A stretch of DNA of 64,000 nucleotides from an uncultured Spirochaetaceae bacterium (GTDB taxonomy: Bacteria > Spirochaetota > Spirochaetia > Sphaerochaetales > Sphaerochaetaceae): positions 1 to 64,000 of the forward strand of contig CALXLD010000039.1 of the NCBI GenBank assembly GCA_944389105.1, in the 5' to 3' direction. Under the pieces are notes generated by a model that did no database searches, was not told the DNA's origin, and saw only the letters and a list, made by a program, of their open reading frames with translations. Below are positions 31,902 through 41,041 of the stretch, piece after piece. Position 1 is the stretch's first letter. Every line of letters starts with the position of its first letter. Made by a program: the position numbers and the translations under genes.

Positions 31902-33278
31902 ATGAATGAAACTGAAAAACTGGCTCATTATAAGAAGATGACAGAGACACCGGTACCGCTCCTGATAGGTCGGCTGGCTGTCCCGACAATCATAAGTATG
32001 CTTGTATCCGCACTTTACAATACTGCTGACACTTTTTTTGTTTCCCAGCTTGGAACAAGTGCTGCAGGAGCGGTTGGAATAGTTTTCTCCATAATGGCAA
32101 TCATTCAGGCAATAGGATTCACTATAGGAATGGGGGCAGGCAACATACTTTCCCGACAGCTTGGTGCGAAGGAGGATGAAGAAGCTACAGTTACTGCAAG
32201 CAGCGGCTTTGCGCTGGCTGTCGTGCTATCGGTTCTTCTTGCTGTCTTCGGCAGTATTTTCAGGCCGGACCTCATGAGGCTGCTGGGAGCTACTGAGACA
32301 ATCCTCCCATATGCAGAGGCATATGCCGAGTATATTTTCATCGGTGCACCGGTTATGTGCTGTTCGTTTGTTATGAATAACTATCTGAGGGCAGAAGGGA
32401 AAGCAATGTATGGTATGATCGGGATAACGACAGGAGGCATTCTGAATATCATCCTGGATCCGCTTTTCATCTTCACCTTTGGATTTGGGACAGCGGGAGC
32501 TGCAATGGCCACAGCCCTGAGTCAGCTGGTGTCTTTCCTGATCCTCCTTGTATTCTTCTTAATGGGCAAGAGCAGTGTCAGGCTTTCTCTTTTCAAGGTC
32601 TCCATGCAGATCCGTCTGTATGCAGATATCATAAAAACAGGATTCCCAACATTGATGCGGCAGGGACTTGCAAGTATTGCTACCGTTGCGCTCAATGTGG
32701 CTGCGGCAGCTTTCGGCGATGCTGCAGTTGCCGCGATGAGCATATCCGGACGTGTTTCCATGTTCGCATTCTCCGCGATGCTCGGCTTTGGTCAGGGTTT
32801 CCAGCCTGTTGCATCCTTCAATTATGGCGCAAGACGTTTTGATAGAGTCAGGGAGGCGATGAAATTCACTGCGATTACAGGGACTTTGATAATGCTTGCC
32901 GCCGCACTCATCTGCGCGCTTCTTGCTCCTGAGATTATCGGAGTGTTCCGTGCAGATGATCCTGATGTCATGAGAATCGGTGTAGCTGCCCTTAGGTTCC
33001 AGATGCTCCTGATGCCTCTTTCTGGACTTGTTACCGCAACGAATATGGGACTTCAGTCGACAGGAAATGCAGGCCGGGCAACATTGCTGGCAATGGCAAG
33101 GCAGGGGATATTCTTCCTTCCGCTGATCCTCATCCTTCCGAAGATCATGGGGATAGATGGCGTCATAGCCGCCCAGCCATTAGGCGATGCGCTTTCCTTC
33201 CTTCTTGCTGTAGTGCTTTTCCGTTCTTTTATGAGGGAGCTCAATGAAAGGAAGGATGGATTACAAAATGCAGAATGA
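31902..33278 (+). CDS. MATE-family exporter
   Basis: This 458-residue protein starts at ATG 31902, which has GAGG six bases before it; an in-frame ATG four codons earlier overlaps that site. It begins PVPLLIGRLAVPTIISMLVSALYNTADTFFVSQLG and carries LGFGQGFQPVASFNYGARRFDRVRE at the second-half repeat, as in NorM/MepA-like MATE pumps. It lies 60 bases from the tRNA and is transcribed away from the MATE gene on the other side. Substrate unknown. Confidence 0.9.
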   Translation: MNETEKLAHYKKMTETPVPLLIGRLAVPTIISMLVSALYNTADTFFVSQLGTSAAGAVGIVFSIMAIIQAIGFTIGMGAGNILSRQLGAKEDEEATVTASSGFALAVVLSVLLAVFGSIFRPDLMRLLGATETILPYAEAYAEYIFIGAPVMCCSFVMNNYLRAEGKAMYGMIGITTGGILNIILDPLFIFTFGFGTAGAAMATALSQLVSFLILLVFFLMGKSSVRLSLFKVSMQIRLYADIIKTGFPTLMRQGLASIATVALNVAAAAFGDAAVAAMSISGRVSMFAFSAMLGFGQGFQPVASFNYGARRFDRVREAMKFTAITGTLIMLAAALICALLAPEIIGVFRADDPDVMRIGVAALRFQMLLMPLSGLVTATNMGLQSTGNAGRATLLAMARQGIFFLPLILILPKIMGIDGVIAAQPLGDALSFLLAVVLFRSFMRELNERKDGLQNAE

Positions 33279-33360
33279 AGAAGTTACATGTGCCATGAGG
33301 ACAATATAAGGAATAATCATGCAGATAAATTAATTATGCATCCTTATTAATACTTTTGTT

Positions 33361-33388
33361 TTGGATAAGTCATTATGCGTGATATAAT
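33361..33388 (+). promoter_or_regulatory. Probable promoter of manA, very close to the start codon
   Basis: TTGGAT (33361-33366) and TATAAT (33383-33388) are 16 bases apart. The -10 ends six bases before the manA ATG at 33395, so the predicted transcript starts at or within a base or two of the start codon. This would be a leaderless mRNA if the promoter is real. Confidence 0.45.
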
Positions 33389-33394
33389 CAGGAT

Positions 33395-34558
33395 ATGGAA
33401 ATTAGAAAAATCAAAGGTGTAGTCAAAGATTACGCATGGGGAAATAATGATTTCATACCATCTCTTATTGGAGGTGGAACAGGCAAGCCGCAGGCAGAGC
33501 TGTGGCTTGGTACCCATCACTCGGGGGATGCTGAAGTAGAAGGCGGGGGAAAGCTTTCGGATCTCATCAGAAGCGATGTGCAGTATCTTGGTGAGAAGGA
33601 CTGGAAGAAATACGGCGGAAGACTTCCTCTTCTGATGAAGGTCCTTGCAATTGCAAAACCGCTTTCCCTGCAGTGCCATCCGAACAAGAGCCAGGCTGAA
33701 GCTGGCTGGCAGAAGGAAGAGGAAAAAAGGAAGAGAGGCGAGGAAGTCTCGTATCAGGATGATAATGAGAAATGCGAGATGATTCTTGCGCTTTCCCCGA
33801 TAACAGCACTGTGCGGATTCCGTGATATAGAAGTTATGAAAGCCGATCTTGCTGCAGTGGTTCCCGGTGCTTTCGGACGAACCCTGAGAGCTCTTGCAAC
33901 TGATATAGAAAACCTGTTCATGTCCCTTTTCTCTCTTCCTGAAGATGAAAAGAAGGCTATTCTCTCGGAGCTGAAGGTTTCGCTTAGCAGCTCTTCAGAT
34001 CCATCCTGGGATGGTCTCTTCCTGACTCGTGAGGGAATTTCCAGGGAGTGTCTTGAGGAGTATCCAGATGATATTGGCTGTATTTTCCCGTATCTGATGA
34101 ATGTCGTTCATCTTCAGATAGGAGAGGCTATGCCGATTACCCCAGGTACTCTTCATGCTTATGTTTTCGGTAACGGCATTGAGGTTATGAACGACAGTGA
34201 TAATGTTCTCAGAGGTGGGCTGACAAAGAAAAGAATGGATCTTCCTGAACTGAGAAGCATTATGGAATTTACTCCGCTCAATGTTGAGAAGTGCACTGCA
34301 TCGGAGGATGGCTTTGGAAGAACTCTATTCTCTTCTCCTTCGTCTGCATTTGAGCTTCTCTCCGTTTCGTCAGGAACATATGAGATCAAGAATGATCCTA
34401 TTGCGATAATCCTTGTCACGGAAGGCTGCATAAGATTCTCTGCAAAAGGGGAGAGCCTGATGCTTGAGAAGGGGGAGTCTGCGGTTATTCCTGCAGGGCT
34501 TGAGTATACGATGTCAGTAAGGGGGTCGGCATACATATCAGAGGTTCCTGATGCTTAA
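33395..34558 (+). CDS. manA: Mannose-6-phosphate isomerase, class I
   Basis: This 387-residue zinc enzyme interconverts mannose-6-phosphate and fructose-6-phosphate. It has KDYAWGNNDFIPSL at the N-terminus, ELWLGTHHSGDAEV, the zinc-site segment LSLQCHPNKSQAE and the conserved TPGTLHAYVFGNGIEVM with NVLRGGLTKK. Length is normal. Its end overlaps the cysteine desulfidase gene by eight bases, so the two are cotranslated although the functions are unrelated. Confidence 0.94.
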   Translation: MEIRKIKGVVKDYAWGNNDFIPSLIGGGTGKPQAELWLGTHHSGDAEVEGGGKLSDLIRSDVQYLGEKDWKKYGGRLPLLMKVLAIAKPLSLQCHPNKSQAEAGWQKEEEKRKRGEEVSYQDDNEKCEMILALSPITALCGFRDIEVMKADLAAVVPGAFGRTLRALATDIENLFMSLFSLPEDEKKAILSELKVSLSSSSDPSWDGLFLTREGISRECLEEYPDDIGCIFPYLMNVVHLQIGEAMPITPGTLHAYVFGNGIEVMNDSDNVLRGGLTKKRMDLPELRSIMEFTPLNVEKCTASEDGFGRTLFSSPSSAFELLSVSSGTYEIKNDPIAIILVTEGCIRFSAKGESLMLEKGESAVIPAGLEYTMSVRGSAYISEVPDA

Positions 34559-35831
34559 TAGAAGGAGAATCGATCTGATTTTCGAGAAGGAAATAATAGA
34601 GGCTATGGGCTGTACTGAGCCTGCAGCTGCCGCTCTTGCTGGTGCTAAGGCGGCAGAGCTCTTCGGCGGTGAACCTGAATCAGGGGTTGCTATCGTATCT
34701 CCGAATATGATGAAGAATGCCATGGGGGTGTCAATTCCTAATTCAGCTCTTCATGGAATAGGCGCTGCAGTTTCTCTTGGTATAGCAATAGGCAATTCCT
34801 CTTCGGGACTCTCTGTCCTGACAACTGTAACGGACAGAGAACGGAATATAGCCAGGAGTTTCCCCCTTGAAGTCCGGATCGATGAAAATGCACCTTCTCT
34901 TTATATAAAGGTAGTTGTTCAGGGTGCCGGCCATTCGGCTTCAGCTGTTATTTCCGGAGAACATGACAGGTTTACATCACTTGAGCTTGATGGCGTTGAG
35001 CTTCCGGAAGCTCCTATGTTCTTTCCTGAATGCAAATCATTTTCAGAAGATGATTTTCTCGCAACGTTAACAGTCGGTGATGTCATTGAGTATGCTTCGA
35101 ATCTTTCTCCGGCAATCGTTGAACTGCTTGAAAAAGCCATTGATGAGAATCTCCGGATAAGCAATGAAGGGCTCAGTGGAGACTGGGGTCTTTCCGTTGG
35201 GAAGATCATGGCGGGGACAATGGATGGAGAGCCGAAGACGCTGGACGAGGCAATGAGGAGAGCAGCAGCTGCCGCTGCAGCTGGTTCCGATGCCAGAATG
35301 GCTGGATCGGTGCTCCCTGTGATGATCAATTCAGGATCCGGCAATCAGGGGATCACCGTGACAGTACCTGTAGCTGTAGTTGCTTCATATCTATGTAAGA
35401 GCGAAGCGGAGAAGCTTTCCGCAGTTGCTGTCAGCGAGCTGGTCGGAATCATCCTGACGAGTCAGAAGGACAGGCTTTCAGCACTCTGCGGAGCATTCAC
35501 GGCTTCTATAGGAACTGCATGCGCGTATGCCTATCTTCTTGGAGGGGATGAAAGGGCTCTGGATGCCACGATAAACAATATGGTGGGAAACCTTTCAGGA
35601 ATCATATGCGATGGAGCAAAGGATACCTGTGCTCTTAAAATATATTCTTCTCTTATCGCAGCTGCCGTTGCCGTTGAACTGGCTCTCTCTGGGAAAAGAG
35701 CCGGCGTGGAGGCTGGGATAGTCGGGGATGATTCGCTTTCCTCTATAAATCACCTGACAAGGATTTCCCATGAAGGTATGGAACAGACGAACAGAACGAT
35801 TCTCCAGATCATGTTAGAGAAGACGAGATGA
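34551..35831 (+). CDS. cyuA: L-cysteine desulfidase / UPF0597 family
   Basis: This 426-residue protein of the CyuA/YhaM type is a probable iron-sulfur enzyme that breaks L-cysteine down to pyruvate, ammonia and sulfide. Family signatures are EAMGCTEPAAAALAGAKA near residue 17, MINSGSGNQGITVTVPV, and ICDGAKDTCALK near 350, whose cysteines together with Cys21 are the likely cluster ligands. ATG 34551 has an AGAGG site. It overlaps the exonuclease gene by four bases. Older annotations call the family serine dehydratase alpha-like. Confidence 0.85.
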   Translation: MLNRRRIDLIFEKEIIEAMGCTEPAAAALAGAKAAELFGGEPESGVAIVSPNMMKNAMGVSIPNSALHGIGAAVSLGIAIGNSSSGLSVLTTVTDRERNIARSFPLEVRIDENAPSLYIKVVVQGAGHSASAVISGEHDRFTSLELDGVELPEAPMFFPECKSFSEDDFLATLTVGDVIEYASNLSPAIVELLEKAIDENLRISNEGLSGDWGLSVGKIMAGTMDGEPKTLDEAMRRAAAAAAAGSDARMAGSVLPVMINSGSGNQGITVTVPVAVVASYLCKSEAEKLSAVAVSELVGIILTSQKDRLSALCGAFTASIGTACAYAYLLGGDERALDATINNMVGNLSGIICDGAKDTCALKIYSSLIAAAVAVELALSGKRAGVEAGIVGDDSLSSINHLTRISHEGMEQTNRTILQIMLEKTR

Positions 35832-36397
35832 AATACGTTGCGATAGATTTTGAGACAGCCTCCGCTTCTTCTGAAAGCGCATGTTCTGTCGGTCTTGTCA
35901 AGATGGATGAGGAGGGAGGCGTTCTCGATAGATTCTATACTCTCCTGGCTCCGAAGCGTCTTGAATTCGATCCAAGGTGCTTCGCTATTCATCACCTGAA
36001 TCCTATTGAAATTGCTTCTGCTCCCTCAATTGCGGCAGTATGGCCTGAAATGAAGGAGTTCATAGGATCCCTTCCCCTTGTTGCCCACAATGCTGCTTTT
36101 GATATTACCGTTCTCAGGGCCTCCCTTGCATCGTGGGGTATTGAGAGCTGCCATAATGATTATTACTGTACGCTTTCCCTTGCCCGCAAGCTGTGGAAGA
36201 ACAGACGCTCATACTCTCTTACGGCGCTGGCTGAGGACCTTGGCTGGACATATGAAGCCCATAACGTACTTGCAGACAGTGAAATCTGCGGCAGGCTTTT
36301 TGCGCGTTTATGCGGAACTGCGCTTTATGATGACGAGATCGCACGACGTTTTTTCCTGAGAATATATAAGAAGAACGGTTATCCGAAAAGGATTTGA
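35828..36397 (+). CDS. DnaQ-like 3'-5' exonuclease
   Basis: This 189-residue protein of the DEDDh exonuclease superfamily has the motif I aspartate and glutamate in AIDFETA, motif II in VAHNAAFDITVL and motif III in HNVLADSEICG. It is a stand-alone proofreading-type nuclease rather than a polymerase subunit with extra domains. It is the third gene of the manA operon, with an ATGA overlap to the gene before it. A convergent PAP2 gene ends one base away. Confidence 0.88.
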   Translation: MKYVAIDFETASASSESACSVGLVKMDEEGGVLDRFYTLLAPKRLEFDPRCFAIHHLNPIEIASAPSIAAVWPEMKEFIGSLPLVAHNAAFDITVLRASLASWGIESCHNDYYCTLSLARKLWKNRRSYSLTALAEDLGWTYEAHNVLADSEICGRLFARLCGTALYDDEIARRFFLRIYKKNGYPKRI

Positions 36398-36398
36398 C

Positions 36399-37295
36399 CT
36401 ACCTTGGCATCAGTCCTGTTTTCACAGCAATCATAGGGTAGATGAATACACACCACAGCCCGAGCATGTAGTAGAGCATGAATGATGTGAAAGCCTCAGG
36501 GGCAGGTATTATTGCTATTATCAGCGCTGCTATTGCTGTGGATATGAGTCCTAGGATGAATACCAGGATCTTCCTTCCTGTGCTGTTCTTTTCTGGTGCT
36601 GATTCAACAAGCTTTCTTTCAAGGTAGAATCCCATCATCACAGATCCTGTTATTGCTGCATTGCTCATCAGATCGGAAAATGCCACTTTATCCACATCGG
36701 CTGTCCCAAGTATGACAGCAAGAACAAGAGCTGCAGCTGAGGCTGCTATCCCGTAGCAGAAGGTTACGATCAGGAATGCCCGGCGGCTGTCAAAGAGACG
36801 TAGGGCAAGGGGAGAGAGAAGAAAACCGCCCAGAAGTCCTATTAGCGTTCCTGTGGCAACATCGAGAGGCCAATGGACACCCAGTACCATTCTTGAGACC
36901 GGAACAAGGATTATCAGCAGGACACAGATGATCGTTACTGCTTTCTTCCAGGCTATTACTATCAGAGAAGAGTATAAGGAGCCCGATGTCGTGCTATGTC
37001 CTGAAGGGAAAGAGTATCCTGTAGCAGTACTGAGCCTGCCTCCATCTATCAGGTCAGGATATACCTGGAATGGGCGGGGTAGGCGGAATATTGCTTTCAG
37101 TGTCTGGGTTGCAAGAAGCGAGGAAAGGAGGGAAAAAGAGACAGCAAAGGCTTTTTTTCTGTTAAAGCACCATAAAAAGAGCATTATGATTACCAGCGGA
37201 ACCGCTATCTCTCCGAAAGCAGAGATGATTTCTGCCAGTTTTTCCACCAGAGGTGTCCTGATCCGCTGAAAGAAGAGCATTATATCAAGCTGCAT
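36399..37295 (-). CDS. PAP2-family membrane phosphatase
   Basis: This 298-residue membrane protein carries the PAP2 catalytic motifs KAIFRLPRP, PSGHSTTSG and SRMVLGVHWPLDVATG, expected to act on the outer face of the inner membrane on lipid pyrophosphates or phosphatidic acid-type substrates. Membrane helices before, between and after the motifs fit the fold, and the C-terminal 100 residues add more helices than the minimal enzyme. ATG 37295 is seven bases from an AAGGAG site; an earlier ATG at 37301 is too close to it. The gene overlaps the EamA gene and is probably cotranscribed with it. Confidence 0.88.
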   Translation of the reverse strand: MQLDIMLFFQRIRTPLVEKLAEIISAFGEIAVPLVIIMLFLWCFNRKKAFAVSFSLLSSLLATQTLKAIFRLPRPFQVYPDLIDGGRLSTATGYSFPSGHSTTSGSLYSSLIVIAWKKAVTIICVLLIILVPVSRMVLGVHWPLDVATGTLIGLLGGFLLSPLALRLFDSRRAFLIVTFCYGIAASAAALVLAVILGTADVDKVAFSDLMSNAAITGSVMMGFYLERKLVESAPEKNSTGRKILVFILGLISTAIAALIIAIIPAPEAFTSFMLYYMLGLWCVFIYPMIAVKTGLMPR

Positions 37296-38154
37296 GTCCA
37301 TTCTCCTTTTTTCCTTCGATAAACATAAACAGAGCCATCAATATGATTATTCCATATCCGATGAAGCTGAGTACATCCGGAATCTGTGAGAAGATAACCC
37401 ACCCAATCACAGCTGTGAATATTACCTGTGAGTAATCATAGACGGAGATATCTCTTGCTGGAGCATATTTATAAGCTGCAGTTATGGCAAACTGTCCGCC
37501 AGCAGCAGCGGCTCCGGCAAGAAGCAGGATGGCAAGCTGCTCAAGTGTCATGGGATGGAAGTCGAAGATCAGGTAAGGCAGTGTTACGAGGCATGAGAAA
37601 ACCGAGAAGAAAAGAACCACGAAGGGGCCGCTTATTCCTCTTTTTCCCAGTGCTCTTACAGAGGTGTACGCTGCTCCGGCTCCAAGTCCCCCAAGAAAAC
37701 CTATCAGTGAGGAGGCCAGATCTGCATTCTGGAACGACGGCTTAATTACGAAAAGAGACCCTATGAATGCTCCAATTACTATCAGGACTGTCTTTAAGGG
37801 CAGTTTTTCCTTAAGAAAGAGCATCGAAAAGACGAGCGTGAAGAATGGTGACATCTTATTGAGCATCGTCGCATCTGAGAGAATCAGGTGATCAACTGCA
37901 TAGAAATTGCAGAGTATGCCTACCGTTCCTGCTGCAGAACGGAGGAGCAGAAGAGGAAGGTCTCCTTTCCCTATTGTGATGCTTTTCCTGTTTTTCATGA
38001 CAAGCATGAGAGCAGCAAACGAGGCTACTAAATTCCTGAAGAAGCTTTTTTCTATTGATGGGATATCGCCACTGAGCCTCACGAACATATTCATAAGCGC
38101 AAAGCAGAATGCAGAGGTCAGAATGCATAGAATTCCCTTTGTTTTCCTGTCCAT
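37285..38154 (-). CDS. EamA/DMT-family transporter
   Basis: This 289-residue protein has ten hydrophobic helices in two EamA repeats, beginning KGILCILTSAFCFALMNMFVRLSG and repeating with AGAAAAGGQFAITAAYKYAPARDISVYDYSQVIFTAVIGW. Drug/metabolite transporters of this group export amino acids, nucleotide sugars or other metabolites. The substrate cannot be told. It lies between LysR and PAP2 genes on the same strand. Confidence 0.88.
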   Translation of the reverse strand: MDRKTKGILCILTSAFCFALMNMFVRLSGDIPSIEKSFFRNLVASFAALMLVMKNRKSITIGKGDLPLLLLRSAAGTVGILCNFYAVDHLILSDATMLNKMSPFFTLVFSMLFLKEKLPLKTVLIVIGAFIGSLFVIKPSFQNADLASSLIGFLGGLGAGAAYTSVRALGKRGISGPFVVLFFSVFSCLVTLPYLIFDFHPMTLEQLAILLLAGAAAAGGQFAITAAYKYAPARDISVYDYSQVIFTAVIGWVIFSQIPDVLSFIGYGIIILMALFMFIEGKKENGHAA

Positions 38155-38191
38155 CCGGCCATTTTAGCAGATTGCTGGACTAACGTGAATG

Positions 38192-39073
38192 TCAGATGCT
38201 GGTTTCATTCTGCAATCTGTCAATCGCGAAGCTCAGGAAATTCATTGATACAGGACTTGCGATTCTGTTTTTGCTCAGGGAGGCATAAATCGGCATTTCT
38301 ATTGCGGGTTTTATCGGGACCATACGTATGTTTATCGTGCTGATCGGTTTCATCGATGGAGCTATCGCGATCCCGAATCCTGCTGCGGCAAGCCCTGCAA
38401 TCACTATTACTTCCTCATCTTCATACGCTATATTCGGGCGGTATCCTGCTTTTCTGTATGCTCCATCGACGATTTTTCTGAGTCCGGCATCTTTTGAGTA
38501 ATGTATGAATGGATAGCCAAGAGTGTCTTCAAGGCTCACTGATTCCCTTTCAGCTAATGGATGATTCTGCGGGACCAGAAGGACCAGAGGGACCGAGAAC
38601 AGGTAGTGGAATATATATTTATGGCTGTCTTCTGAATCAAGGACGAAAGCTATATCGATCTTTCCGTCTGAGAGTGCTTCAAGAAGCTCTCCTGTGCAGC
38701 CCGATTTGAAAGCAAGCCCGTTTTCCGGGTATTTCTGCTTATATTCTGCAGCCATCTGCGGTATTGTCGTCATTCCGAGAGTCCTCATGAATCCTATCCT
38801 GACTGTTCCTATTCCTTCAGCTTCTCTCTGTATCCTCGCTACTCCTTCATCAAGAACGGACATTGATGTACGTGCTGTTGCGAGGAGGTCTTTTCCCCAA
38901 TCTGTGAGCTCGGTACGTCTCACTGGATGGAATAATGGCAGTCCAAGCTCTGCTTCCAGTTCTTTTATCGCATGGCTTACGCTAGGCTGGCTTACTCCCA
39001 GTTTTTCCGCAGCTTTTGTGTAGCTTCCGGTTTCATTCAGCACGATGAAATATCTTATGGCTCTCAGATTCAT
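38192..39073 (-). CDS. LysR-family transcriptional regulator
   Basis: This 293-residue regulator has an N-terminal winged helix-turn-helix (RAIRYFIVLNETGSYTKAAEKLGVSQPSVSHAIKELEAELGLPLF) and an effector domain from about residue 90. It is divergent from the TRAP transporter operon at 39314, which makes that operon a likely target. Palindromes in the shared region support this. It is a paralogue of the truncated LysR at 5765-6496. Confidence 0.92.
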   Translation of the reverse strand: MNLRAIRYFIVLNETGSYTKAAEKLGVSQPSVSHAIKELEAELGLPLFHPVRRTELTDWGKDLLATARTSMSVLDEGVARIQREAEGIGTVRIGFMRTLGMTTIPQMAAEYKQKYPENGLAFKSGCTGELLEALSDGKIDIAFVLDSEDSHKYIFHYLFSVPLVLLVPQNHPLAERESVSLEDTLGYPFIHYSKDAGLRKIVDGAYRKAGYRPNIAYEDEEVIVIAGLAAAGFGIAIAPSMKPISTINIRMVPIKPAIEMPIYASLSKNRIASPVSMNFLSFAIDRLQNETSI

Positions 39074-39081
39074 GGCACCAT

Positions 39082-39164
39082 CATAAACATAATTTATGGG
39101 AGACTGAACCTTATTCTAAGCTTTTATATGCATTATTTTGGGTTTTCTGAAATTATGCATATAA
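39082..39164. promoter_or_regulatory. Palindromes in the LysR-TRAP divergent region
   Basis: Two symmetric elements lie just upstream of the LysR start. CATAAA-CATAA-TTTATG (39082-39098) has the T-N11-A shape of LysR sites. A perfect 10-bp inverted repeat TTATATGCAT (39124-39133) and ATGCATATAA (39155-39164) has a 21-base spacer. They are candidates for autoregulation and for activation of the divergent TRAP operon. Confidence 0.45.
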
Positions 39165-39219
39165 ATTAATAAATCTGTACACTTTTGTGGAGAATTATAA
39201 ACAAAATAAATGACGACAC

Positions 39220-39247
39220 TTGCATTTAGTTATATTTATTGTAGAAT
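39220..39247 (+). promoter_or_regulatory. Probable promoter of the TRAP operon
   Basis: TTGCAT (39220-39225) and TAGAAT (39242-39247) are separated by 16 bases, leaving a leader of about 60 bases before the strong AAAGGAGG site of dctP. The layout resembles the promoter of the BMP binding-protein gene (TTGCAG, 16 bases, TACAAT). Confidence 0.5.
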
Positions 39248-39313
39248 TAATCGGGTGCATTGATTTTTTGCACTAAATCTTGTTTTTTGTTTTTCCACAT
39301 AAAGGAGGAAACC

Positions 39314-40318
39314 ATGAAGAAGATTGCTGTACTGCTTTTGGTTGCAGTAGCTATGATGATTCCTGCTTTCGCAAGCGGAAGCGGAGAGTCATCCGGACCT
39401 GTTGTTCTTACTCTTTCAGAAGTTCATGCTGAAGGATATCCTACAACTCTTGCTGACTATGAATTTGCTCGTCTTGTAGAAGAGAGAACAGAAGGAAGAA
39501 TTAAGATCGACGTTTATTCAGGTGGAACTCTCTACGGTGAAGAGACAGGATCCATCGAGGCTCTTCAGATTGGTGACCTTGCATTCGCACGTGTTTCCGC
39601 ATCTCCAGTTGCTTCCTATGTTCCAGCTCTCAACGTTATCCAGCTTCCTTACCTCTATCGCGACGGCGATCACATGTGGCAGGTTCTCAATGGACCAGTA
39701 GGACAGGATATGCTCAATGAGATCGAGGCATCCGGTTCTGGTCTTGTAGGTCTTTGCTACTATGATGCAGGTGCTAGAAACTTCTATACAACAAAGCCAG
39801 TTGGAAGTGTTGCTGACATGGCTGGTCTTAAGATCAGACTCCAGAACAACCCGATGATGGTTGAGATGGTTCAGCTTCTTGGCGGTAATGGTGTTACAGG
39901 TATCGGACCAAACGATGTTTACTCAGCTATCCAGCAGGGAACAATCGATGGTGCAGAGAACAACTGGCCTACATATGAGTCAATGGGCGACTACCAGGTA
40001 GCTCCATACTTCGTACTCGATGGACACACAAGAGTTCCTGAGATCCTTCTTGCTTCCAAGGCTGTTCTTGATACACTTGATCCAGCAGATGTTGAGATCA
40101 TCAAAGAGTGTGCAAAAGAGACACAGGCTTATGAGATTGAGCAGTGGGCACTTCGTGAGGAGTCCTCAGAGGCTAAGGTTACATCAGAGGGTGTTATCGT
40201 AACAGAGCTCACACCGGAGCAGCTTCAGGAGTTCCAGGACAGAATGGCTCCTCTCTATGCTAAGTATGGTGCAGGTTACGAAGATCTCATCACAGAGATC
40301 CAGAATACAGGACTCTGA
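39314..40318 (+). CDS. dctP: TRAP transporter solute-binding protein (DctP family)
   Basis: This 334-residue exported protein has the signal peptide MKKIAVLLLVAVAMMIPAFA followed by SGSGESSGP, with no lipobox. The mature protein has the DctP pattern: FARLVEERTEGRIKIDVYSGGTLYG, the conserved ligand-binding region GLKIRLQNNPMMVEM, and NDVYSAIQQGTIDGAENNWPTYES. Members bind carboxylates, sugar acids and related organic acids. The start was set at the ATG behind AAAGGAGG rather than an upstream in-frame ATG. Strong codon bias indicates high expression. Confidence 0.93.
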   Translation: MKKIAVLLLVAVAMMIPAFASGSGESSGPVVLTLSEVHAEGYPTTLADYEFARLVEERTEGRIKIDVYSGGTLYGEETGSIEALQIGDLAFARVSASPVASYVPALNVIQLPYLYRDGDHMWQVLNGPVGQDMLNEIEASGSGLVGLCYYDAGARNFYTTKPVGSVADMAGLKIRLQNNPMMVEMVQLLGGNGVTGIGPNDVYSAIQQGTIDGAENNWPTYESMGDYQVAPYFVLDGHTRVPEILLASKAVLDTLDPADVEIIKECAKETQAYEIEQWALREESSEAKVTSEGVIVTELTPEQLQEFQDRMAPLYAKYGAGYEDLITEIQNTGL

Positions 40319-40336
40319 TTACTGTTTTGAATGCTC

Positions 40337-40359
40337 AACGGGGAGATTTTCTCCCCGTT
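40337..40359 (+). terminator. Intra-operon hairpin between dctP and dctQ
   Basis: AACGGGGAG (40337-40345) and CTCCCCGTT (40351-40359) form a perfect 9-bp stem with a 5-base loop, followed by TTAAGATTTT, a poor T tract. It probably acts as a partial terminator or 3' stabiliser so that more binding protein than permease is made. Confidence 0.65.
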
Positions 40360-40381
40360 TAAGATTTTAGGGAGGCGGACA

Positions 40382-41041
40382 ATGTCCGGATCATCATTTT
40401 TCCATAACTGGCTTGTTGATAACAAACTCGTTATTGACAGAAGTCAGTACAAAGGCAAAGTGCCATTCAAAGCATATATCATTCTGGTGAACCATTGGTG
40501 CCATAGAGTGATTCTGACAATTTCCCAGATAGCTCTTATTATCATGCTTTGTATCGTTTTCTTTAACGTTGTTCTTCGTTATTGTTTTAACACTGGAATC
40601 GGAGCTGTAGATGAAGTTGCTAGACTTCTCGTTACTTGCTTCACATTCCTCGCTTGTGCTATCGGTGTAAGAGACCATATGCATATTTCTGTCACGATGC
40701 TTTACAACAGGTTTCCGAAGGGCGGAAAGATGCGTAAGTTTATGGATGTGCTTCCAGATATATCAACACTCTTCTGTGGTGCTTTCTTCTTTTACTTCGG
40801 TGGAAGCTATCTGCTCCGTCTCATGGGGCTCCCAGGCACTCTCCCGATGACAGGACTTCCTACATGGGTTCAGTACATTGCTGTTCCTTTTGCAGGTATC
40901 ATCATGGTCTTTGATTCGATTCTTTTCCTGATCAGGGTTCTCAACCCAGATGATCTTCTTTACAGCGAAGCTGAAGTTGATTACCAGGAGATGGTAAAGC
41001 AGCAGGCTGCAGAAGCCACAAAGAACGGAGGAAATAACTGA
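40382..41041 (+). CDS. dctQ: TRAP transporter small permease (DctQ family)
   Basis: This 219-residue four-helix membrane protein has the DctQ pattern FFNVVLRYCFNTGIGAVDEVARLLVTCFTFLACAIGVRDHMHISV. The hydrophilic N-terminus of about 40 residues before the first helix is longer than usual. The start at 40382 follows an AGGGAGG site; an upstream in-frame ATG lies in the hairpin region. The stop shares a base with the DctM start (TGATG). Confidence 0.92.
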   Translation: MSGSSFFHNWLVDNKLVIDRSQYKGKVPFKAYIILVNHWCHRVILTISQIALIIMLCIVFFNVVLRYCFNTGIGAVDEVARLLVTCFTFLACAIGVRDHMHISVTMLYNRFPKGGKMRKFMDVLPDISTLFCGAFFFYFGGSYLLRLMGLPGTLPMTGLPTWVQYIAVPFAGIIMVFDSILFLIRVLNPDDLLYSEAEVDYQEMVKQQAAEATKNGGNN

